This document shows positions 34,004 to 41,759 of a stretch of DNA of 64,000 nucleotides, one piece after another. Position 1 is the first letter of the stretch, and every line of letters begins with the position of its first letter. The stretch covers positions 434,001-498,000 of the forward strand of contig NZ_JAFAJM010000019.1 of NCBI RefSeq assembly GCF_019236175.1, in the 5' to 3' direction. The DNA is from Chryseobacterium sp. (GTDB lineage: Bacteria; Bacteroidota; Bacteroidia; Flavobacteriales; Weeksellaceae). Position numbers and translations under genes: made by a program. A model generated the notes under the pieces. The model saw nothing but the letters and a program-made list of their open reading frames with translations. It was not told the DNA's origin and made no database searches.

Positions 34004-35284
34004 TTAGTCAATAGGTTTTAATGCTCCTGAGCTTTTACTGATGTTAGACTCAATCTCGGGTCTTCCTTTGTATCTTACCGATCCTCCCGAAGAGGCTCTT
34101 ACTTTCAGTTTATCTGAAACACTCACGGTAAGGCTTCCACCGGAAGTTGCCTCGGCTTCTAGACGCGCAAATTTAAGATCATCTGCTTTACATACTGCTC
34201 CGCTGCTTATATCTACAATTCCGGTATCTGCATTACCATTCAGACTGATACTGGAGCCGCTTGAACTTTTAATATCAATATTAGCCGCCGTAATTCCTGC
34301 TCTGATATTAGCTCCCGAAGAAGCAGATACATCCACGGATGTTGAGATTTTAAAATCACCGGTTATATTGGCTCCTGAGGACGCATCGATAGCCATATTA
34401 TTTTCCTGAATAGAATTAACTACCGTAAAGTTAGAGCCTGAAGACACATCAATAGAAGACATTTTCGGAGAAGAAACGTTTACACTTAAATTTCGGAATC
34501 TCAGGCTTTTTGTTCCTTTATTATCGATGTATATCTTCAATATTCCTCCTTCAACTTTTGTAACAATATATTGTAATTTATCTGAATCTGCGATAACCTT
34601 TACACTGGTAGGTTTTTCTTGTTTGAAAATCACATTGACTCCCGTACTTACCTGGATTCCTGAAAAGTCACCTACATTTCTTGCTTCCCCGTTCAGATAA
34701 GATTCATTAGTAGTCCCGGAAGTCAGATTATTTCTTTTATTGGTGTTCGGATTCAAATTGGTTTCACTGGAGTTGATAATCTTACTGACATCATCCATGG
34801 ATAATTTTCCGTCCAGCATCACGAAAATACTTTCTCCGCTTCCACCGTCTATACTCAGCAACAGATCGTCTAAAATACCGTTTTTTGCTTCTGAAGAAAG
34901 AAATTTTATCTTCGCTCCGGAATTATTAACTGACATAATTTCACTGTAGTTCAGATTCTTCAGATAGGAAGAAATATCCCTGCTCAATTGGGACAGGTTA
35001 TTTTGAACTCTTCGTCCGTCCGCTGTATTTGCCTTTTCAGGATTTTCCGTAATCAGAATCTTCAGCCCGTTAATCTTTGACAAAAGCGGTTTAATTTTAT
35101 CCAGCTGTGAATCGTCTATATTCAGGCTGCTTAACATCCCGAACATGGGCTTGGCAATTTTGATGGAAGTCACCCCTTCTACCTCCTGATATTTTTCAAA
35201 AAGCTGATCAAATTTGTCTCTTTGGCCATATACATTAAAGAAATGGGAAAAAGCAAGTGCGAATATTATGAGTAATTTTTTCAT
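34004..35284 (-). CDS. DUF4252 and head-GIN (DUF2807) fusion protein
   Basis: A 426-residue secreted protein (signal MKKLLIIFALAFSHFFNVYG). Residues of about 22-170 form a DUF4252 domain (GVTSIKIAKPMFGML, LDGKLSMDDVSKIIN). After an Asn/Thr linker, residues 205-426 are a DUF2807 head-GIN domain, a right-handed beta-helix with repeated ASSGA/SSGS turns (VDVSASSGANI, IDIKSSSGSSI). This pairing of the two domains in one chain is unusual in my experience. It ends 10 nt before the free-standing DUF4252 gene. Likely an envelope protein made under ECF sigma control; biochemical role unknown. Confidence 0.82.
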   Translation of the reverse strand: MKKLLIIFALAFSHFFNVYGQRDKFDQLFEKYQEVEGVTSIKIAKPMFGMLSSLNIDDSQLDKIKPLLSKINGLKILITENPEKANTADGRRVQNNLSQLSRDISSYLKNLNYSEIMSVNNSGAKIKFLSSEAKNGILDDLLLSIDGGSGESIFVMLDGKLSMDDVSKIINSSETNLNPNTNKRNNLTSGTTNESYLNGEARNVGDFSGIQVSTGVNVIFKQEKPTSVKVIADSDKLQYIVTKVEGGILKIYIDNKGTKSLRFRNLSVNVSSPKMSSIDVSSGSNFTVVNSIQENNMAIDASSGANITGDFKISTSVDVSASSGANIRAGITAANIDIKSSSGSSISLNGNADTGIVDISSGAVCKADDLKFARLEAEATSGGSLTVSVSDKLKVRASSGGSVRYKGRPEIESNISKSSGALKPID

Positions 35285-35340
35285 GAGTCAATTTTTTTAA
35301 GTTAATGATTAGTACTGATAAGACCTAGGTTCTTTTTCAG

Positions 35341-36006
35341 TTAATAATCGTCATCTACTACTTTAGGTTGTACCAATTTTTCACTAACGTTATTTGCAAA
35401 TATCTGGAATGAATACTTAGTTACATTGATCGCTTCATCTACATTATCGATTCTTTTTCCGTTTACAATAACATAAGAGTTCTTATATCCGGTTGAATCA
35501 TTTGAAGCTTTATTTTTAAAAGAGGAGTTGTCTACATACCTCGGTCTTCTTTCTTTTTTCAGTCTGCCTCTTTTGGGAAGAATTTCATCCATTACATCTT
35601 TTTCAGCAACAGGCCCTTCCTGGAAAATAGAATCTTTTTTGGCACCTGCTATAGAATCCGTATGATTCACGGCTACCTGCCCCTGATGATCGTTATTTTC
35701 TTCTATAAAGCCTGATTTTTGTTTTAATACTTCATCTTTTACCAGTTTTCCTTTATCCTGAATATTGGTATTCATATAGGTATTGAAAACAAACCCGAGA
35801 CTGAACAGCAATAGAATAGCAGCAGCCATCCAGAACCATTTCGGGAAAGAAGGCTTATTCTTTTCCAGAGGAATCACCGGAGCATCGTCATTGGTATTTT
35901 TTTCTTCGGTTTGCTGAAGAAAATCATCAAAGCTCCATTCCATCTTCTCTTCTTTTATATCCCGGAAGATTTCGTCGTATTTATCTTGTAATTGATCTTT
36001 TTTCAT
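35341..36006 (-). CDS. Single-pass membrane protein, candidate anti-sigma factor
   Basis: A 221-residue protein: an acidic cytoplasmic N-terminus (about 1-58, including EEKMEWSFDDFLQQTEEK), one membrane segment (about 60-80, WFWMAAAILLLFSLGFVF) and a periplasmic tail. Its start overlaps the end of the sigma-factor gene by 26 nt, the usual arrangement for an ECF sigma and its membrane anti-sigma. The N-terminus lacks the zinc-binding HxxxCxxC motif, so it is not a ZAS-type anti-sigma. The function is inferred mainly from position and topology. Confidence 0.68.
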   Translation of the reverse strand: MKKDQLQDKYDEIFRDIKEEKMEWSFDDFLQQTEEKNTNDDAPVIPLEKNKPSFPKWFWMAAAILLLFSLGFVFNTYMNTNIQDKGKLVKDEVLKQKSGFIEENNDHQGQVAVNHTDSIAGAKKDSIFQEGPVAEKDVMDEILPKRGRLKKERRPRYVDNSSFKNKASNDSTGYKNSYVIVNGKRIDNVDEAINVTKYSFQIFANNVSEKLVQPKVVDDDY

Positions 36007-36490
36007 AGCTCATCAGTTGTGAGATTTGTTCTTTTACTTTTTGTCTTGCCCGCATAAGGTTTACCCTTACTGCATTTTCCTCCATTTCCAGCATTTCGGA
36101 AATTTCGGAAACTTCGTACTCTTCTACATCTTTCAAATGGATGACCATTTTTTGTTTTTCCGGCAGCTGATTGATAAATCCGATAATATGCTCTTTAAGA
36201 TTATCAACCTCCATACTGTAAAGTTCCGATCTGTGAAGCTGCATGTCTGCAAATCCTATCTTCACATCGTGGTGTTTCAGACGATTCAGGCATTCGTTCC
36301 GGACAGACTTCAGTGCATAGGATTTAAAATTTCCAAACTGTGCCAGCTCTTCCCGTTTTTGCCAGAACTTCATCATCAGATCCTGCACAACATCTTCAGC
36401 TTCATCACTGCTCATGACGAATCTTTTCGCAAAACGATACATCTCGTCTTTGAGAATAAACACCGTATTCTTGAAAGTTTCTTGGGTCAT
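35981..36490 (-). CDS. ECF-type sigma-70 family RNA polymerase sigma factor
   Basis: A 169-residue protein with sigma region 2 (MYRFAKRFVMSSDEAEDVVQDLMMKFW, residues 17-43, split here for reading; then FKSYALKSVRNECLNR) and region 4 (INQLPEKQKMVIHLKDVEEYEV, then MEENAVRVNLMRARQKV). It lacks regions 1 and 3, as in ECF sigma factors. It opens a five-gene operon ending at the terminator at 32666. The -7 element found upstream is of the housekeeping type. Its gene overlaps that of a putative membrane anti-sigma factor, suggesting envelope-stress control. Confidence 0.92.
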   Translation of the reverse strand: MTQETFKNTVFILKDEMYRFAKRFVMSSDEAEDVVQDLMMKFWQKREELAQFGNFKSYALKSVRNECLNRLKHHDVKIGFADMQLHRSELYSMEVDNLKEHIIGFINQLPEKQKMVIHLKDVEEYEVSEISEMLEMEENAVRVNLMRARQKVKEQISQLMSYEKRSITR

Positions 36491-36526
36491 GAGTTTTGTT
36501 TCTTATAGGTAAGACAACTGCCGTTT

Positions 36527-36534
36527 CAAATCTA
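36527..36534 (-). promoter_or_regulatory. -7 promoter element TAGATTTG of the sigma operon
   Basis: A minus-strand TAnnTTTG match 37 nt upstream of the sigma gene, just downstream of the terminator at 36547. Confidence 0.55.
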
Positions 36535-36546
36535 TTACATCTAAAA

Positions 36547-36580
36547 TAAAAAAAACTTCAAAAATTTGAAGTTTTTTTTA
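36547..36580 (-). terminator. Terminator of the GlmU-like gene
   Basis: AAACTTCAAA pairs with TTTGAAGTTT around a 2-nt loop, with an A run on one side and a T run on the other, so it could act in both directions. Confidence 0.8.
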
Positions 36581-36588
36581 TGATCCGG

Positions 36589-37749
36589 TTAATAAGTATC
36601 AAAAATATGTTTCAGAATAGCCTTATCTTTCTCTGTTAAGGAGACTTTTCTTCTGGCCATTGCTCTTTCTGCTACTTCGTAGACTTTATCTAATTTAAAT
36701 CTTTCATCATCTTTAAGACCACCCCATGAAAAGTTTTCCACAAGATTGGGTGGAAATCCTGGTTTAAAGATATTGGAAGCCACCCCGATTACGGTTCCGG
36801 TATTCAATTGGGTATTGATTGCTGTTTTAGAATGATCTCCCACAATTAAACCGGCAAACTGCAAGCCTGTATCTTCAAAAGCTTTGGTTCTGTAATTCCA
36901 GAGTTTTACGTGACTGTAATTGTTTTTAAGGTTGGAAGAATTGGTATCCGCACCAAAATTACACCATTCTCCAATTACGGAATTTCCTATAAATCCTTCA
37001 TGGCCTTTGCTGGTATACCCGAAGATGATAATATTATTGACTTCACCTCCTACCTTAGAGTGCGGGCCGATGGTCGTTGCCCCGTAAATTTTAGAGCCCA
37101 GGTTAAACTTGGAGTCTTCACCCAATGTAATCGGGCCACGCAGATGGCACCCTTCCATGATTTCGGCATTTTTTCCGATATAGATCTTCCCGGTTTTTGT
37201 GTTTAAGGTAGAGAATTCAATTTGTGCTCCTTCTTCGATAAACAGATCTTTTTTATCTCCTAAGAATCCGTTGGTAGAAGATAATTCCTGTGAGGTTCTT
37301 CCTTTTGTAAGCAATTCAAAATCAAAATCAATTGCGTGATGGTTGTAGGTAAACAAATCCGCTGGTTTTTTAAAGAAAATAAGATGTTCTTTAATATCCG
37401 TCATTTTTTCAATCTGATGCAGGGAAAACCCTTTCATATTTATTCTGGCCGCCACCAGTTCGTCTTCATAGACTAAAGCTTCTCCCTGCTTCAGGTCTTT
37501 AATTTGCTGAATAACTGTTTCCGTGGGTAAAAAATTGGTCACTAAAAAAAGACTTTCTTTATCTTCCGGGCTTTTGAATTTATCCTGAAGATAATTTTCT
37601 GTAAAATAAGACACCTCTGCATTGTCAAGGATCTTTTGCCATCTTTCGGAGAAGGTGAGGATTCCGCATCGCATTGCTGCAACAGGGCGGGTAAATGTAA
37701 GCGGAAGAAAATCTTCCCAATATTGTGCGTCTGAAAATACTAATTGCAT
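36589..37749 (-). CDS. Alternative GlmU-type nucleotidyltransferase/acyltransferase
   Basis: A 386-residue protein resembling the Bacteroidota alternative GlmU family, thought to make UDP-N-acetylglucosamine in species lacking the classical enzyme. The N-terminal part (QLVFSDAQYWEDFLPLTFTRPVAAMRCG) is a short nucleotidyltransferase-like domain. From about residue 175 hexapeptide repeats form a left-handed beta-helix (IYIGKNAEIMEGCHLRGP, IYGATTIGPHSKVGGEV, IIFGYTSKGHEGFIGNS). Its ATG is preceded by six tandem TYAGRRR heptamers. Activity not proven by sequence. Confidence 0.85.
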   Translation of the reverse strand: MQLVFSDAQYWEDFLPLTFTRPVAAMRCGILTFSERWQKILDNAEVSYFTENYLQDKFKSPEDKESLFLVTNFLPTETVIQQIKDLKQGEALVYEDELVAARINMKGFSLHQIEKMTDIKEHLIFFKKPADLFTYNHHAIDFDFELLTKGRTSQELSSTNGFLGDKKDLFIEEGAQIEFSTLNTKTGKIYIGKNAEIMEGCHLRGPITLGEDSKFNLGSKIYGATTIGPHSKVGGEVNNIIIFGYTSKGHEGFIGNSVIGEWCNFGADTNSSNLKNNYSHVKLWNYRTKAFEDTGLQFAGLIVGDHSKTAINTQLNTGTVIGVASNIFKPGFPPNLVENFSWGGLKDDERFKLDKVYEVAERAMARRKVSLTEKDKAILKHIFDTY

Positions 37750-37752
37750 TTT

Positions 37753-37794
37753 TTAGAAGTTAGGGGTTAGAGGTCAGAGGTCAGAAATTAGAGA
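37753..37794 (-). repeat. Six tandem TYAGRRR heptamers before a start codon
   Basis: On the plus strand the units are TTAGAAG, TTAGGGG, TTAGAGG, TCAGAGG, TCAGAAA and TTAGAGA. In the sense of the minus-strand gene each contains CTAA or CTGA, and the tract ends 3 nt before its ATG. A related tract precedes aroA. Confidence 0.75.
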
Positions 37795-37844
37795 CCGGAA
37801 GTTTTGCTGAACAAAAAATTTCTGTTTCTAATTTCAATCTAAAA

Positions 37845-37852
37845 CAAAAATA
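37845..37852 (-). promoter_or_regulatory. -7 promoter element TATTTTTG of the GlmU-like gene
   Basis: A minus-strand TAnnTTTG match 96 nt upstream of the ATG; the heptamer tract would lie inside the leader. No TTG at -33. Confidence 0.4.
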
Positions 37853-37962
37853 CAAAAAGATAGGAGAAGGTGAGACAGGCTGTATCAGGTTTTGGCTAAA
37901 GCTGTGGAATTTTTATCTTTTTTTAACCGCTCTCAAGTTCTTATTAATGATTACAGGCCTAG

Positions 37963-38045
37963 CCCCGATAGAAACGGTTACCCCGCAACAGGCGTCGGAA
38001 AGCACGGGCGTGAGGAGTATGAGTGGATAGCGGGATAAAGCTCTA
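37963..38045. ncRNA. GC-rich, possibly structured intergenic element
   Basis: In AT-rich surroundings this block begins CAGGCCTAGCCCCGATAGA and ends GTGGATAGCGGGATAAAGCT. CCCG can pair with CGGG and AGC with GCT, closing a long arm, and CACGGGCGTG can form an inner hairpin. It resembles an intergenic element I recall as recurrent in flavobacteria (AGCCCCGAT ... AGCGGGA). The strand and function are unknown; a candidate RNA such as the Flavo-1 motif is one possibility that I cannot check. Confidence 0.4.
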
Positions 38046-38073
38046 AAAAGAAACTAAAGAAGATGGACGGCAA

Positions 38074-38106
38074 TAAAAAAAGTCTTCCAAAAGATTGGAA
38101 GACTTT
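38074..38106 (-). terminator. Terminator of rpmE2
   Basis: AAAGTCTTCCAA pairs with TTGGAAGACTTT around a 4-nt loop; the A run on the left gives the T tail on the minus strand. Confidence 0.88.
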
Positions 38107-38127
38107 AGTATTTTAATTTTCAAAAAA

Positions 38128-38379
38128 TTACTTAGCGAATTTTTTGTATTTGTTCATGAATTTATCAACTCTACCTGCAGTGTCAACTAGTTTTACTTTA
38201 CCAGTGTAGAAAGGGTGAGAAGTTGAAGAGATTTCCATTTTGATCAATGGATACTCTTGTCCTTCAAATTCAATAGTGTCTTTTGTTTCTGCAGTAGACT
38301 TGCAAAGAAACACTTCGTCGTTACTCATATCTTTGAAAACAACAAGTCTATAATTTTCTGGGTGAATTCCGTTTTTCAT
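38128..38379 (-). CDS. rpmE2: 50S ribosomal protein L31 type B (bL31B)
   Basis: The true start is the ATG at 38379, giving 83 residues beginning MKNGIHPENYRLVVFKDMS. The longer frame would start at a TTG that is part of the promoter. LIKMEISSTSHPFYTGK and VDKFMNKYKKF are family motifs. The four zinc-binding cysteines of type A L31 are absent, with a single cysteine at VFLCKS, so this is the zinc-independent type B form. It is a single gene with its own promoter and terminator and a leader of about 65 nt. Confidence 0.96.
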   Translation of the reverse strand: MKNGIHPENYRLVVFKDMSNDEVFLCKSTAETKDTIEFEGQEYPLIKMEISSTSHPFYTGKVKLVDTAGRVDKFMNKYKKFAK

Positions 38380-38451
38380 AATACTATTTTTAAAAAAATT
38401 AAAGTTTGCTTTCGAAATAGTAATGGATATTTCTCTGCTAATTTTAGGTTG

Positions 38452-38481
38452 CAAAAGTACAACATTTTTTCGAATATCCAA
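38452..38481 (-). promoter_or_regulatory. Full promoter of rpmE2
   Basis: On the minus strand TTG (38481-38479), a 19-nt spacer and TACTTTTG (38459-38452) match the Bacteroidota consensus. Confidence 0.78.
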
Positions 38482-38531
38482 ATACCGGATTCAATATTTT
38501 TTTAATGATAAGAAATTCAAAGTATTTTCGT

Positions 38532-38539
38532 TAAATTTG
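38532..38539 (+). promoter_or_regulatory. -7 promoter element TAAATTTG of the beta-helix lipoprotein gene
   Basis: A TAnnTTTG match 24 nt before the ATG at 38564, divergent from the rpmE2 promoter. Confidence 0.55.
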
Positions 38540-38563
38540 GAACCTACTTAAACTTTAATTTCG

Positions 38564-39970
38564 ATGAAATTCAAATTATTACTGGCTTTTTCTTTTTGGG
38601 CGCTGCTTGCTGCAGTATCATGTAATAAGGATGATATTACCTTTGATGCTCCTTCACAGGCACTGCGTTTCTCAGCGGATACGGTATTTTGTGATACGGT
38701 TTATCATCAGGTACGTTCCGAAACCTATGTTGTAAAAGTATATAATAATGAAGATAAGGATATTTTGATTCCCAGAGTGAATCTTGAGAGTGGTGCAGCT
38801 TCATTATATAGAATCAATGTAGACGGAAAACCGGGATATGATTTTAAGGATGTTCCTTTAAGAAAGAAAGACAGTCTTTATATTTTTGTAGAAATTGCTC
38901 CTGAAGCCAGCGGACCTGAAGCGATTGCTGAAGACAAGATTGTTTTCACCAGTGGTGCAGGACAACAGCACGTCACGTTATTTTCTGTCGTTCAGGATGC
39001 TGAGTTTTTTATTCAGACTCCTACTAATCCTAATTTGATTACCACCAATACGACATGGAATAATACGAAGGCAAAGATTATTTATGGCGATCTTACCATC
39101 AATCCTAATATCGCCTTAAATATTGAAAAGGGGACTAAGGTTTATTTCCATAAAAACAGCGGAATGAAAGTGTCTTCCGGCGCTGCGTTAAACATCAACG
39201 GAACTCAGGATGAACAGGTGATTCTTCGTGGAGACAGAAATGATCTTGATCATGATACGCTTCCTAAAAACTGGAACTCCATCAGAATGGCAGCCAATTC
39301 AACTCTTAATATGAATAATACAAGGCTTTTTGGAGGAACCAGAGGTCTTGAGATGAAGCAAACCAATGCTACGATTAAAAATTCATTTATCCATACGTTC
39401 TTTGAATATGGAATTTATGCAGTGGGATCCACAGTGAATGCCAGCAATCTGGTTATGAATAACTGCGGTTTATCGTGCATCGGAATTTTCAGAGGCGGAA
39501 ATCACAGCTATACACACGCAACGATTGCCAATTACTCTAAAACAATGGGATCATTGGACAGAAATGGGATTTTTGCTACCAATGAATGGAAAAATGACTC
39601 GGGACAGACTGAGCAGGGAGCTTTACAGCAGCTTAGCCTTAAAAACAGTATTGTATATTCGGACAGAGACAACTCGGTTCACTTTGAACAGACACCGGGA
39701 CAGCAGTTTGAATTCTTAATTCAGAACTGTCTGATAAAATATTCTACTACATCGGAGGCAGGGTTCCCTTTTAATCATATCAATGTTGTACAAAGTATCA
39801 GGAATGAAGATCCTCAGTTTGTCAATTACTTTATGGCTAAAATGAATTTAAGGGTAAAAACCACATCGCCGGCAAGAGGAAAAGGGAATGTGACTGTAGC
39901 AGGCACCGTTCCTTTTGATATCGTGAATGTATCAAGAACGACTAATCCAACACTTGGGGCTTATCAATAA
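38564..39970 (+). CDS. Beta-helix lipoprotein of unknown function
   Basis: A 468-residue lipoprotein (lipobox VSC near residue 20, MKFKLLLAFSFWALLAAVSC). An N-terminal beta-sandwich (about 40-150, TYVVKVYNNEDKDILIPRV) is followed by a region with the turn pattern of a right-handed parallel beta-helix (about 165-440: GTKVYFHKNSGMKVSSG, LNINGTQDEQVILRGDRND, FFEYGIYAVGS). Such proteins are common on flavobacterial cell surfaces and may bind or cut polysaccharide, but no catalytic residues are evident. Its stop overlaps the start of the MazG-like gene by one base. Confidence 0.8.
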   Translation: MKFKLLLAFSFWALLAAVSCNKDDITFDAPSQALRFSADTVFCDTVYHQVRSETYVVKVYNNEDKDILIPRVNLESGAASLYRINVDGKPGYDFKDVPLRKKDSLYIFVEIAPEASGPEAIAEDKIVFTSGAGQQHVTLFSVVQDAEFFIQTPTNPNLITTNTTWNNTKAKIIYGDLTINPNIALNIEKGTKVYFHKNSGMKVSSGAALNINGTQDEQVILRGDRNDLDHDTLPKNWNSIRMAANSTLNMNNTRLFGGTRGLEMKQTNATIKNSFIHTFFEYGIYAVGSTVNASNLVMNNCGLSCIGIFRGGNHSYTHATIANYSKTMGSLDRNGIFATNEWKNDSGQTEQGALQQLSLKNSIVYSDRDNSVHFEQTPGQQFEFLIQNCLIKYSTTSEAGFPFNHINVVQSIRNEDPQFVNYFMAKMNLRVKTTSPARGKGNVTVAGTVPFDIVNVSRTTNPTLGAYQ

Positions 39971-40296
39971 TGGAAATTACTCATCTGCAACAACAGGTCG
40001 ATGAATGGATCAAAACCATCGGTGTACGTTATTTTAATGAACTGACCAATATGGCGATGCTTACGGAAGAAGTAGGCGAAGTCGCCAGAATTATCGCCAG
40101 AAGATATGGTGAACAGAGTGAGAAAGAAAGCGATAGAAGCAAAGATCTTGGCGAAGAACTGGCCGACGTATTATTTGTAACCTTATGTCTGGCCAATCAG
40201 ACCGGAGTGAATCTGCAGGAAGCTTTTGATAAAAAAATGAAAATCAAAACTGACCGCGATAAAGATCGCCATCAGAATAATGAGAAACTGAAGTAA
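39970..40296 (+). CDS. MazG-like nucleotide pyrophosphohydrolase
   Basis: A 108-residue cytoplasmic protein of the all-alpha NTP pyrophosphatase superfamily. The metal-binding pattern is EEVGEVARII (about 30-39), then DLGEELADVLFVTLCLA (about 57-73, ExxxD). These enzymes hydrolyse (d)NTPs to monophosphate and pyrophosphate and clean damaged nucleotides. The ATG shares an A with the preceding TAA, so it is translationally coupled to the lipoprotein gene, although the products work in different compartments. Confidence 0.88.
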   Translation: MEITHLQQQVDEWIKTIGVRYFNELTNMAMLTEEVGEVARIIARRYGEQSEKESDRSKDLGEELADVLFVTLCLANQTGVNLQEAFDKKMKIKTDRDKDRHQNNEKLK

Positions 40297-40304
40297 TGTA
40301 AGAC

Positions 40305-40459
40305 CTCAGATTCCGGATTCCGGAAATCAGGGTTTATTGATTCCTAACCTGATTTCGGAATCTCAAACTCATATGAAAAATAAAAACTGAAGCAGAAAAA
40401 AGGCCGAAGCTTGCAGACCGTAACCGTCTGAAATCTGATGCCTGAAATCTGAAATCTTA
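40305..40459 (+). repeat. Composite repeat region before aroA
   Basis: An imperfect hairpin (AGATTCCG...AAATCAGG with CCTGATTTCGGAATCT, about 40311-40355) carries a duplicated heptamer GATTCCG in its left arm. From 40425 to 40459 five tandem heptamers follow (CGTCTGA, AATCTGA, TGCCTGA, AATCTGA, AATCTTA), ending 5 nt before the aroA ATG. They are the same heptamer family as at 37753, in the same orientation relative to the following gene. Confidence 0.65.
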
Positions 40460-40464
40460 AAACA

Positions 40465-41685
40465 ATGAAGCTAGAAAAATCTACATTAACAGGAAACAAA
40501 ACGGTTCAGATCAGCGGTTCGAAAAGTATTTCGAATCGTTTATTGATTTTGGAAAGTCTATTTAAGAATATAAAAATCGGGAATCTTTCTAATTCCCAGG
40601 ATACGCAACTGCTGAAAAAAGCATTGTCTGAAAAAGATGCTGATGTAGTAGATATTCATCATGCGGGAACTGCGATGCGTTTTCTTACTTCCTATTATTC
40701 GATCATGGAAGGGAAAACTACAGTTCTTACGGGATCCAAGAGAATGACGGAAAGACCAATCAAAAATCTGGTCAATGCATTACGTGATCTGGGTGTTGAG
40801 ATTGAATATTTACAAAATGAAGGTTTTCCGCCTTTAAAGATTACGGGAAGAAAAATCACTCAATCTGAGGTCAGTGTTCCTTCCAATATTTCCAGCCAGT
40901 TTATTACCTCGCTTCTTCTTATTGCAGGGAAGCTTGAAAATGGTCTGAAGGTGAATCTTGTCGGAGAAGTAACGTCGAGATCATATATTGAGATGACCCT
41001 GGATATTTTAACTAAGTTTGGAATTACAAGCAGCTTTGAAGGCAATACCATTCAGGTAGAACCTTTTCACCCTAAGCAGGGTACTATAAGCTATGAAGTG
41101 GAAAGTGACTGGAGCTCGGCTTCTTATTTCTACTCGATCTGTGCATTGGGGAGAAAAACCATTCACCTGAAAAGTTTTTACAAAGCGTCTACCCAAGGAG
41201 ATGCCGCGATTGCAACTATTTATGAAAAGTTCTTCGGGATTACAACTATCTTCTCTGAAGAGGAGCATACAATCACTTTACAACCTCAGCCGGATTTTAG
41301 TTTTCCGGAAAAGATTGTACTGGATATGAACAACTGCCCGGATATTGCACAAACGCTGTGTGTAACAGCTGCAGCTTTAAAAATTCCTTTTGATATTTCA
41401 GGACTGGGAACTTTAAGAGTAAAAGAGACCGACCGGCTGCTGGCTTTATATAATGAACTGAAAAAACTGGGAACGGAAACGGAAATAACCGATCTGACCA
41501 TTAGCTCCATCCGTTTTGGAGATCCGGAGGAATCTATTTCCATTACAACTTATCAGGATCACAGAATGGCTATGAGCTTTGCTCCGTTTTGCCTGATCAA
41601 AGAACTCAATATTGAAGACGAAGACGTTGTGGAAAAATCTTACCCTATGTTCTGGGAAGATCTTGCCAGCGTGACCATCCAATAA
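40465..41685 (+). CDS. aroA: 3-phosphoshikimate 1-carboxyvinyltransferase (EPSP synthase)
   Basis: AroA joins shikimate-3-phosphate and phosphoenolpyruvate in the path to aromatic amino acids. The 406-residue protein has the family landmarks SGSKSISNRLLIL (about 17-29), GTAMRFLTSYY, TGSKRMTERPIKNL, and the C-terminal VKETDRLLAL and TYQDHRMAMSFA. SGSKSISNR replaces the more common GSKS pattern only slightly, and the LTGSKRMTERP segment lacks the GNAGT sequence in classical form (here HHAGTAMRFLT). The gene is monocistronic and preceded by a heptamer repeat tract; no promoter was recognised. Confidence 0.96.
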   Translation: MKLEKSTLTGNKTVQISGSKSISNRLLILESLFKNIKIGNLSNSQDTQLLKKALSEKDADVVDIHHAGTAMRFLTSYYSIMEGKTTVLTGSKRMTERPIKNLVNALRDLGVEIEYLQNEGFPPLKITGRKITQSEVSVPSNISSQFITSLLLIAGKLENGLKVNLVGEVTSRSYIEMTLDILTKFGITSSFEGNTIQVEPFHPKQGTISYEVESDWSSASYFYSICALGRKTIHLKSFYKASTQGDAAIATIYEKFFGITTIFSEEEHTITLQPQPDFSFPEKIVLDMNNCPDIAQTLCVTAAALKIPFDISGLGTLRVKETDRLLALYNELKKLGTETEITDLTISSIRFGDPEESISITTYQDHRMAMSFAPFCLIKELNIEDEDVVEKSYPMFWEDLASVTIQ

Positions 41686-41701
41686 TTTAATAATTTAAAT
41701 G

Positions 41702-41738
41702 AGGCCATTTGAAATAAAAGTATATTTTCGGATGGCCT
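41702..41738. terminator. Hairpin after aroA, possible weak terminator
   Basis: AGGCCAT (41702-41708) pairs with ATGGCCT (41732-41738), and an inner GAAATA/TATTTTC can extend it. There is no T run, so termination is doubtful. Confidence 0.4.
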
Positions 41739-41759
41739 AATTCAATACCATCACATTCT

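Larger units (their letters stand above)
37750..38127. other. Gene-free region with heptamer repeats, promoter and GC-rich element
   Basis: This 378-nt stretch contains tandem heptamers (37753-37794), a -7 element (37845-37852), a GC-rich possibly structured element (37963-38045) and the rpmE2 terminator (38074-38106). No protein frame stands out. Confidence 0.6.

Noticed and set aside
38380..38481. N-terminal extension of L31
   Set aside because: The extra 34 residues begin at the TTG of the -33 element and run through the promoter; type B L31 starts MKNGIHP.
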